The notes under the pieces: model-generated
Seen by the model: only the letters and a program-made list of their open reading frames with translations
Databases searched by the model: none
What the model was told of the DNA's origin: nothing
Shown here: in pieces, positions 54,981 through 64,000 of the stretch
Position numbering within the stretch: position 1 is the stretch's first letter
How the letters are laid out: each line of letters starts with the position of its first letter
Source: Helianthus annuus
Lineage: Eukaryota; Streptophyta; Magnoliopsida; Asterales; Asteraceae
Length of the DNA stretch: 64,000 nucleotides
Assembly: GCF_002127325.2 (NCBI RefSeq)
Contig: NC_035444.2
Coordinates: 40,475,379 to 40,539,378, forward strand
Reading direction: 5' to 3'
Made by a program: the position numbers and the translations under genes

Positions 54981-57961
54981 AAATCCGTACCCCCACAGGA
55001 GAAGTAATTCTAATTACAGGAGATAGACCTCGAAAGCCACTGAAATTCATTTCAGTATTGAAATTGGCTAGTTATTCAAGGAAACAAGAAATGGTGTATA
55101 TGATTTCTGTAATCATTAACACTAAAAGTAAGGAACTTCAGGACATCCCTATAGTTTCAGAATACCCAGATGTTTTTCCAGAAGAATTACCTGGTTTACC
55201 ACCTGATAGGGAAGTAGAGTTTAGAATTCATTTAATTCCAGGTACTGCACCAATAGCTAAGGCACCTTATCGATTAGCACCTACTGAAATGCTAGAATTG
55301 AAAAAGCAGTTAGATGAATTACTAAGCAAAGGATTTATACAACCTAGTTCATCCCCTTAGGGTGCACCAGTGTTGTTTGTGAAAAAGAAAGATGGATCAA
55401 TGAGGATGTGTATCGATTATAGGGAATTGAATAAAGTTACAATTAAGAACCGATACCCATTACCTAGGATTGATGATCTTTTTGATCAATTGCAAGGAGC
55501 TAGGTATTTCTCTAAGATAGATTTAAGATCTGGATATCACCAATTGAAAGTACAAGAGGAGGACATACCTAAAACCGCTTTCAGAACTAGGTATGGTCAT
55601 TATGAGTTTACAGTCATGCCCTTTGGATTAACAAATGCTCCAGCTGCATTTATGGACATGATGAATAGAATCTGTAAACCATACTTGGATAAATTTGTAA
55701 TCGTGTTCATTGACGATATACTCATTTATTCCAAAAGTCAGGAGGAACATTGTGAGCACTTGCATGCACTCTTAACATTGTTAAGAAAGGAAAAGCTTTA
55801 TGCCAAATTCTCGAAGTGTGAATTCTGGCTACAAGAAGTGCAATTTTTAGGTCATATGGTGAATCACAAAGGAATTCACGTAGATCCTGCTAAAATAGAA
55901 GCAATCACAAATTGGAAAGCTCCACGAACGGCTATGGAAGTTAGAAGTTTTCTAGGATTAGCTGGATATTATAGACGATTTATTAAAGATTTTTCTAGGA
56001 TAGTTGTACCTTTAACTAAGCTAACCTGTAAATCCGTTAAGTTTGAATGGGGATCTAGACAAGAGGAAGCTTTTAGGATTCTAAAGCACAAATTGACAAA
56101 TGCTCCAATTTTAGCTTTACCCGAAGGAACCGAGGATTTTGAAGTATACTGTGATGCTTCAAAATTAGGATATGGATGTGTGTTGATGCAACGCAAAAAC
56201 GTAATTGCGTATGCCTCTAGGAAATTGAAAAAGCACGAAGAAAATTATACGACTCATGACCTAGAACTAGGAGCTATAATTTTTGCTCTTAAAATTTGGA
56301 GACATTATCTGTATGGAAGTAAGTTTACTATCTATACGGACCATAAGAGTTTAAGGTATATATTTGGGCAAAAAGAGTTAAATATGAGGCAAAGAAGGTG
56401 GATGGAAATCTTAAGTGATTACGACTGTGATATTCAGTATCACGAAGGAAAGGCAAACGTAGTCGCAGACGCCTTAAGTCGTAAGTACCATGAAAAGCAA
56501 AAGCGAGTCCGTGCTCTTAGGTTAAATCTACAATTAGATTCAATGGAACAAATAAAGGAACTTCAGGGAACGGCAATCAAGGATGATGCCGAAGGAATGA
56601 AAGGTTACCTAAAGGAATTAGAACAAGGAAAAGATGGAATTTGGAGATTCCACAAGAAACGAATTTGGGTACCTAAGCAAGGAGAATTAAGAAATAAGAT
56701 TTTAGAAGAATCTCATAAATCTAGGTATACTGTACATCCAGGAAATAATAAGATGTACCAGGATTTAAGAAATAATTTTTGGTGGATAGGAATGAAAAAG
56801 GATATAGCCGAGTACGTATCTAAGTGTCTAACCTGTTCATAAGTGAAAGCCGAACATCAGAAACCTTCAGGACTACTACAACAGTTAGAAATGCCTGTAT
56901 GGAAATGGGAACTCATAACAATGGATTTTGTTACTAAGTTACCCAAAACCAGAAAAGGTAATGATGCTATTTGGGTAATTGTGGATCGATTAACCAAATC
57001 AGCTCATTTTCTACCAATGAAGGAAACCTTTAGCATGGAAAGGTTAGCCAAGTTGTATGTAGATGAAGTAGTATCCTTACATGGAGTCCCACTCTCCATT
57101 GTATCGGATAGAGATAGTCGTTTTACTTCCCGTTTCTGGACAAGTTTCCAAGAAGCAATGGGAACTCGACTCAATTTAAGTACCGCATATCATCCTCAAA
57201 CGGACGGACAAAGTGAAAGGACGATACAAACCCTGGAAGACATACTCCGAGCATGTGTAATTGACTTTGGTGGTAATTGGGATAGCCATTTACCATTAAT
57301 TGAATTCTCCTATAACAATAGTTATCATTCAAGCATCGAAGCTGCTCCATTCGAAGCACTGTATGGACGCAAGTGAAGAACTCCCGTATGTTGGGCAGAA
57401 ATAGGAGAAAGTCAATTATCGGGTCCAGAGATTGTGCAAGAAACTACTGACAAGATATCGCAAATCAAGGAAAGACTGAAGACTGCTAGAGATCGTCAGA
57501 AGAGCTATGCAGACAATCGCCGCAAGCCGTTAGAATTCCAAGTCGGAGACAAAGTACTATTAAAAGTATCTCCTTGGAAAGGAGTAGTACGATTCGGTAA
57601 GAAAGGAAAACTGGGTCCCAGATATGTTGGACCATTCCCAGTGATCCAACGAATAGGACCAGTAGCTTATCGTTTACAACTACCAGAAGAGTTAGCTGGA
57701 GTACATGATGTGTTTCATGTATCCAATCTCAAGAAATGTTTATCAGACGAATCCCTGGTAGTACCTCTTCAAGATATAGAGGTAAATGAGAAGCTAAAAT
57801 TCGTAGAGGAACCCCTACAAATAGAAGATCGGAAGATTAAGTTTCTCAAACACAAACGACTAGTGCTAGTAAAAGTCAAATGGGAATCCAAGAGGGGACC
57901 AGAATACACTTGGGAACTGGAATCAGAAATGAAGCGAAAGTACCCTCATCTATTTCAGTAA
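54957..57961 (+). pseudogene. Gypsy-3 pol: reverse transcriptase, RNase H, integrase, broken by three stops
   Basis: Continues in another frame after the deletion. Reverse transcriptase has [20 protein letters not shown] and [11 protein letters not shown]; RNase [13 protein letters not shown]; integrase has [24 protein letters not shown] and [11 protein letters not shown], then GPF ([12 protein letters not shown]) and a chromodomain-like end. In-frame stops: TAG at 55358-55360 within the SSSP..GAPVLFV region, TAA at 56840-56842 after CLTCS, TGA at 57374-57376 after ALYGRK. Everything else is well conserved, so the lesions are recent. Confidence 0.92.
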
Positions 57962-57997
57962 ATCTCGAGGACGAGATTTTTCTTAAGGTGGGGAGGA

Positions 57998-59460
57998 TGT
58001 AACAACTGCCACTAAAATCAATAGTTAGGACAATAATTAGTCAATAAGAGAACCCTAATTGAGACACCCAAGTGATTCTACACTAGCCCTAAAATTTTCA
58101 GAATGATCGGAATCAGGATCAGGGCCCCTAAAACTCAAGGGGGGCAAACCCTAGTTGAATAGTTATCTAAATAAAACGTTGCAAACTTCTGATTGGCCAA
58201 TTCCATTGATTCACCCAAGCTAGTCCCGAGCCTAGGCAGCCTATATTTAGACTGCTTAGCTTACGGACCGTAAAGGGTTAGGCTTACGGTCCGTAAGGGA
58301 GCCCCAAAACTTGCTATAAATAGCCGACATTGGCACTCACCTGTAGAAGTTAAAACGACGTAAAGTTGCTGTCTGTACGTCGAGTTAAGGCTATAATACC
58401 ACAATAAACACACACACGATCACGAGGTGCTGCCACAATCAGGGTAATAACTCGATCGCTATTACGATTCAACGTCCGATCGATTATAACTATCCAACGA
58501 TTGTCCGAGTGCTGCTCAAATTGAGCTTGTACTTTGTTATTCATTGTGATTTCAACTTGAATGTTTGAGTGCTGTTCGAATTCGGACTATGCTCTGCCAT
58601 TCGTTGTGAATCCATTAAATTGTTAAGTATCGCACTTGATAATAGTTGTGAGGGTTTAATCTCGTGAATTGACGTAACTGCTGAATTAGTTACTAATCCC
58701 GTTTGTGTGTGCATTGTTATTTAAATTAGGTTAAAAGGCTAATCAGTAAAGCTTATACTCTGCTCGTAAATCTGCAATGTGAGTCATTCCTCTTTTATAA
58801 ACTCTTTTCTCACAGTTTGTGAGTCAACTGTTTTACAAAACTCTAAGTTATTTTTAAAGTTATAATTACAGTGATTAAGTCTATGTAATCACCAAGTTAC
58901 AGCCGGTATGTGGGGTTTTGTATACATTACTTATTTCCCGTCACACTTGGACAAACGGGTGGCCAAGGGGTGATCTGACCACAGTCACAGACACCATTGG
59001 ACAAATGGGCTAGCCAATGGATGGTCGAGTGACAAATACTGTGGGGGGTTGGTTTGATATCAGAAACATTGTAATTCCCCTTAATACTGTAGATTATAAC
59101 AAATGTGTCGTTTTCAGTAAACTGAATGATTCACTCAGTATTTCCCCGCTGACAAAACCTTTTTCAAACATGTTTCAGGTGATCTGGTATGAGCAAAGAA
59201 AAGTGTCGTGGAGCACTCCCAGCTTAGAAAAGTGGCTCAATGTAAATAAATAAATGAACATGTTTTGAAAATAAAGATTTCCCTGAGAAATCACATTATT
59301 GTAAATTTCGGGAATTTATCCCTAAGTTATGAAACGGGCAGTTTAAATTATTAAAATATCCTGTTTTAAAAAGACTTCCGCTGTCGCCTAGATTAAAATA
59401 CCACGGGATTCCTGTCCCGCGGCTCCTGAAACGGGTCAAACCGGGTCGGGGGCCGTGACA
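57998..59460 (+). repeat. Gypsy-3 3' LTR
   Basis: 1463 bp; the palindrome pair is at 58261-58273 and 58284-58296, TATA at 58314-58323. Differs from the 5' LTR at scattered bases (for example AGGGCCCC here for AGGGCCAA). Confidence 0.95.
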
Positions 59461-59927
59461 CTAACCACTAACCCAACCACCCACCTTTAGCCCAAGCCTA
59501 ACCCTTCACCCCAAAAGTCCTCTTGATATTTACAAAGGTGTATAGTTAAAAAGGAGGAGGATTGATTGCTTGGCAAGCTTATGGTAGGAGTAAGTTCCAT
59601 GCCGCTCTCGAGTGATTCACTAAAATACATCTTCGGCCGAGTGTTGAGTGATTCCCCCGTGAGGTATGTGAACTTGTATATAAATGGAATTTTAAAAAAG
59701 CATGTGATGCCCTAATAAGTAATTTATCTTATGTAATGTTTTTAATAAATCATGACGAATAGGATTGAAAATAAATAAAAATAAAACTTAATAAAGAATC
59801 TTGGAAATCCCGACAATCTATGACAAGCCCAAAAACCTTCTCTTCTACCCATTCCATTTGGGAGTGTAAAGCCACATTATAAAGAGTTTTGCTTGAGGAA
59901 AAGCAAAGATTCAAGTGTGGGGGTATT
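59461..59927 (+). other. Element B 3' non-coding region, right part
   Basis: Resumes element B after the CTAAC duplication. Matches 24990-25449 of element A and ends with the purine tract AAGTGTGGGGGTATT before the 3' LTR. No gene. Confidence 0.8.
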
Positions 59928-61687
59928 TGATGTGCACAAAATGCAACATATAAATTACATCAATTGTGGCATAAAACTAACCCTTTTTAGTACTAATGTT
60001 GGAAAAAGTGTGTTTTTGTCTTCCTTTTGTATTTTCAGGATTAAATGAGCTCAAATGAACAAAAGAAGCAAAAAGGCAGCTAAATTTAACATAAATACAA
60101 GAAAAGGAACAAACGTGGCATGCCCGGCCTCCCCGACAGCAACTTCCCAAGCAAAACAAGAGAACATAAGGCTGGAAACGCCCCGTACTCAATGAGCATG
60201 GGGGCGTGCCCAAGTGTCAGCAGAAAAGACAAAGTTGTAGAAGCTTCTATCGCCCACCACGGGGTCGTGCTCAGCGGACACGGGGCCGTGGTCAACTCTA
60301 AGATTCGCAGAATCTAGGGAAATCTTGATAGTACAGATACGCTTCTGCACACGGGGTCGTGCTCAGCGGACACGGGGGCATGGTCAGCTAATGCAGACAA
60401 ACTACAATTAATGAAGAAAGAGAAGGAGGATGGATACGGGGCCGTGCCCAATGGACACGGGGCCGTGCCCGAGCTGCTGTTCAGGCTATAAATAGGGGTG
60501 CTTGGCTCATTTGCAAACCATCCCTTGGCACACCACCTCTCTCACACTTCACCCACCCACCATCACCATCACAACACCATCATCCACCACCATCATCCAT
60601 CATAGAGTGTGTGAGTCGTCTCGGGATCCAAGATTGATCGTAAGAGTTCTTGACAATCAAAGGCCATGTTTGCCTAAGTCTCTTACATCACTTGGTGAAG
60701 ATAAGTGTTTAGTGTAATACTTTTTATTTTTAATCTTTTCGCACTTTTTATTTGGTTATATATTAATGACTTTAATAACTAGTTTCTTATGTTGAAGGTG
60801 ATTCTTCCTTATCGTTTGTCCGTGGTGTCTTGGCATTATTTTACTGTCTATATAAAATAAAATATTTTCACCATTCATATCTCCACGGTCTATATGGAGA
60901 TATGTTGGCTACCTGGTCGGGGGTTCAGGGAACGGTTTGGTAAGAGTCTTGCCATTGTTCAGTGTATAGATCCTGCAAAGGACCTGTGTCAAATTTAGTA
61001 GGACCTCCTTCAATACCCACCGGTATTGGATGGCGGGGGTCCAAACTCTTTGATCCTCTCATAAGTAAGCTACTATTAAAACTTTAACCCGGCTACTTAG
61101 GACTGTATCCCTGCTGAGTCAGACTACTTAGCCGAGGGTAACGTCACCTTCAAAAGAGGGGCCTACCACATTATGCATTAATAACTTAATTAATTATCTT
61201 TCAATAATCCTACCCTTTAGGATTGTATCCTTGCTGACTTAAACTACTGGGTTGAGGGTAACGTCACCTTCAAAAGAGGGGCCTACTACAATAACTAAGA
61301 TAATCTCTTAAAAAGTGCAAAAGTGCGGAAATAATCAAAGGTTACACTACACACGAGTCGGATCCAAGTGATTCATTTTGTCTATCTGCTTTTACTTTTA
61401 TTTTATTTTCCAGAATTTTAGTTAGTTTTATTTTTCTAGTTTAAAAACATTTTTCTAACTTTTTGATTTGATTAGACGTTGAGGATAAACCGGTACTAAA
61501 AGCTCTTGTGTCCTTGGACGACCTCGGTATCTTACCAACACTATACTACGTCCACGATGGGTGCACTTGCCCATATGTGTGTTTAGTGTTAGTAAATATC
61601 GTGTTTTATAAATTTAAAATTTGGCTAAAAAGTGTAAAAGGGCTTAAAATATACATCAAAAATATAGCACACTACACGCACACATCA
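59928..61687 (+). repeat. Element B 3' LTR
   Basis: 1760 bp, same order of palindrome pairs, TATA (60486-60495) and 116-bp units as the 5' copy, with many scattered differences, for example CGTACTC for CGTGCTC in the first pair. Confidence 0.9.
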
Positions 61688-61995
61688 ACTACATTTTTAC
61701 CTTCATTGATTCAAATTACCGGATGAAGCTAAAAAACGGAAACCCCTGCCCTCCATAAATTAGTGACAGTGGTGGTAACATTGATGATGACGATGACGAC
61801 GGTTGCCATGGTAGTGAGGCGGTGGAGATCCCATGCGCTAATATTTAATATAGTTCTTCAATTTCTTGTTTATCTTCATAACGCCACTCCCCAAGCATTC
61901 CACATAGCAAATGCATCAATCTTAAAAAGAATTATAACATTAGATAATAGAAAACTGAAATAAAATTTAAATATGGCTTTATACTATACATCAGT
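61688..61995. other. Spacer between element B and the right-edge LTR
   Basis: No supported gene. A GATGATGACGATGACGACGG run near 61781 is simple-repeat-like. It is the continuation of the sequence that ends at 45128. Confidence 0.4.
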
Positions 61996-64000
61996 TGTAA
62001 CACCCTTATTATTATTTAACGATTTTCGTATAATTTACGAAAATAAACGGGTAATTAGAATTTCAAATACATTGAAATACGGGTTTCATTAAACTTTATT
62101 TACAGAATTAAAACTATACAACATAACATGTGTGAGTTCGTCATTTAACATAACAACGATACATAGTGCGGAAGCTTATTTCTTGATCGTGTTCGGTTCT
62201 TCGTTGTGCTTGATCGTCCTCTGGTGCTAAAAGTATACCTGAAACTCATAAAACATGAGTCGGATTAGTCATACGTAGTTTAAAACGTGCGTAAACGAGT
62301 CCGGGAAGCGAAACTGAGTAAAATAAAAATTTTTCGCCAAAAACAGTGTCTGTCGCGCCACGCGCCGGCACCACGTTGCTCCCTCGCGTGGCGCGAGGGA
62401 GACCGTTTTCCAGCAGCTCTGGAGCTGGGTCCTGCATTTTTCAGCAATACCAGTTTTTACGGAAACGACCATAACTTCTTCGTTATTGATCCGTTTTACG
62501 CGATTTATTTTCCTACGTGTCCGTAATTTAATTCTCCATCATATGGAGTTAAAATCCAACATCCAACATAATAAATTTTGAGACTTCTATGCCTTCGACT
62601 CGTTACCTTTTTACCGAATTTTAACCCGTTTATGCATTTTATCAAACAAACATATTTGTTTGATCCTTATATCACATACACTTCTTCAAATTAATGTTAT
62701 CTACCATTTTAGGTTCTAATCACAGGTTTATTACACAATTTAAACCCGTTTTCACTCGTATGCTTATTTTGACCCGTTAAGGGTATTTAAGCACTTTAAA
62801 GCTTGAAATCGCTTTCATTCATTTCTAGTATCTTATTCCTACATTTCTTATCAAGTAATCTTCCATCACAACTATATGTGCATTGGATTTAATGTGGATA
62901 TCTATATGTTCCGAGTTTTTACCCCTTGGATTATCATTTTACGGCAAAGACTCATATAAAGTCTTTAGACCCAAGAATTTACATCTTTCACTACCTATAC
63001 TCATTCTAAGTATTTATTTAATCATAAAACTTGTTTCCGAACCACTTTTAAGGGTCGTTCGTTCGAATTAGCTTACAAGGGCAATTTGGTCAATTTTCAT
63101 CCTTCTTTTACTACAAGGACCTTTAAATACTTGTTTGACTCAAAATCCGATCTTTTAACTATAATTCATGTTTGTAAACCCATGTGCTTCTAAAAAACTA
63201 TAATCATAACTCAATTTATTCGGTTTACCTAAAAGATAACCGAATATCTATATTTTAACCTTGTATAACTCTTATAGAACTCCAAATTCTACATGATGAG
63301 TTGTGTTATTATACATACCTGGCTCGGATCAATATATTGACCCGTTTCAATACCTTGCCTTAGTGGCTGCTAAGTCATAGCGCTGTAGACATCCATGTGC
63401 TAGTTATTCTCTAAAATCATACAACTCGACAACCCATTAGTCGATATTGTCAAAGGGTGATAATTTCACCTTTTGACCCGTTTGGTCTAAATGACCAATT
63501 ATATTAGCGAGATGACATTTATTACCACCTCGTATATATGACTCGCTTCGATTTACACCGTGCGGTCATTTTACTTATAATTCCATTTCTTAACACTTTT
63601 TGGCCTATTATGGCTTACGTCATAATTGTCTTTCAAAACTAACGGTTATGGTCAACGTGTGACCAAATTGCCATTTTGCCCTTATTGGTTATTATGATTT
63701 ACCTTATATGGTAACCATTAAAAGTACACGTTTCATTCATCATAATATGATCGAATTACCGATTTAACTCATTTTTAGCCATCACTATGGTTTCTCATCA
63801 TATTTGATTATCTTGTTCCGTACGACTACACGCCGGAACACCATATCTCAATTAGGTATTTGTCTTTTTTCGTAATTAACACGACAAAAGGATATTCTAA
63901 AATATATGACTAGTGTAAGATATACTTACCTTGCATCCGAATTATGCTTTTCCTCCATTCTTGATTTGTTTGACCCGCTTCCTTTCCCAAGCCTCCACCT
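61996..64000. repeat. Partial LTR or element at the right edge
   Basis: Begins TGTAACACCC (like the TGTAAC starts of Gypsy-2 and Gypsy-3), with TCAGT before it as a possible duplication. TCGCGCCACGCG (about 62352-62363) is the exact inverse of CGCGTGGCGCGA (about 62384-62395), and CTCCCTCGCG..CGCGAGGGAG is a second, overlapping hairpin. Donor-like CAAGGTAAGTA on the minus strand near 63925 favours minus orientation. No protein-coding region. The far end lies outside the window, so length and orientation stay open. Confidence 0.5.

Larger units (their letters stand above)
50384..59460 (+). mobile_element. Gypsy-3: Ty3/Gypsy LTR retrotransposon with two extra genes, pol broken
   Basis: LTRs of 1463 bp (50384-51846 and 57998-59460), TGTAAC to GTGACA, duplication CTAAC at 50379-50383 and 59461-59465. 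iMet primer site at 51855-51866, purine tract AGGTGGGGAGGA before the 3' LTR. Two extra open frames precede gag. Gag and protease are open; pol has one frameshift and three stops. LTRs differ at roughly a dozen or more positions by eye, so it is older than Gypsy-1 and dead by itself. Confidence 0.95.
45129..61687 (+). mobile_element. Athila-like element B: relative of element A, split by Gypsy-3
   Basis: LTRs 45129-46885 (1757 bp) and 59928-61687 (1760 bp), TGATGTGC to CATCA, with flanks ACTAT and ACTAC (one mismatch). Same tRNA-Asp primer site (46892-46909), ORF1, internal promoter with intron, ORF2, palindrome pairs and two purine tracts as element A, but diverged in DNA throughout, including the LTRs. 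Gypsy-3 is inserted in its 3' non-coding region at 50384 with duplication CTAAC. It is older than element A judging by more LTR differences and a frameshift in ORF1. Confidence 0.9.

Overview
This is plant nuclear DNA, most likely from the daisy family (Asteraceae). The call rests on a spliced eukaryotic gene with short exons and the type of its nested Ty3/Gypsy and Ty1/Copia elements; the family name is a judgement from the style of the retroelement proteins, not a database match. One ordinary host gene is visible, a DnaJ co-chaperone on the minus strand at the left end. Almost everything else is transposable elements inserted into one another. LAYOUT: 1-4154, seven exons of a DnaJ-X co-chaperone, 3' end cut by the window edge, introns carrying small DNA transposons. 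4155-5095, its upstream region and a Tourist-like MITE. 5105-15068, a small 9-bp-duplication element split by Gypsy-1 (5217-14864, plus strand, LTRs identical as far as I can see, duplication GGTTA, uninterrupted gag-pol). 15136-16213, a foldback element full of CCACC/GGTGG triplets. 16836-31015, Copia-1 on the minus strand (duplication GAATT), whose integrase is split by Athila-like element A (19886-27142, plus strand, duplication TGTAC). 31304-31620, a foldback MITE. About 32275-41829, a Gypsy-type LTR split by a gag-only Sirevirus-like Copia element (33358-40809, minus strand, duplication AGCTG), which itself carries a Stowaway MITE. 41830-44221, the 3' remnant of Gypsy-2 on the minus strand. 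45129-61687, Athila-like element B, split by Gypsy-3 (50384-59460, duplication CTAAC). 61996-64000, part of another LTR. WHAT IS UNUSUAL: (1) The Gypsy-1 LTR carries seven hairpins with different stems but the same five-base loop AAGCC; stem changes are mostly compensated, and the array lies inside a candidate leader intron, so only unspliced genomic RNA would keep it. (2) The two Athila-like elements have a tRNA-Asp primer site and no recognisable gag or pol, but both carry the same two unknown genes; the second gene has its own TATA box and a 5'UTR intron ending one base before its ATG, in both copies. (3) These elements are studded with paired CACGG..CCGTG palindromes. (4) Seven LTR families here each have a private CpG-containing word repeated in both orientations or as a palindrome in the LTR or leader. 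(5) Gypsy-3 has two extra genes between its primer site and gag, one with a strong basic patch. HOW IT WORKS TOGETHER: the only cellular function supported is Hsp70 co-chaperone activity. The retroelements divide into potentially active (Gypsy-1), recently inserted but broken (Gypsy-3, Copia-1), and parasitic forms that would need another element's enzymes (Athila-like A and B, the Sirevirus-like element).
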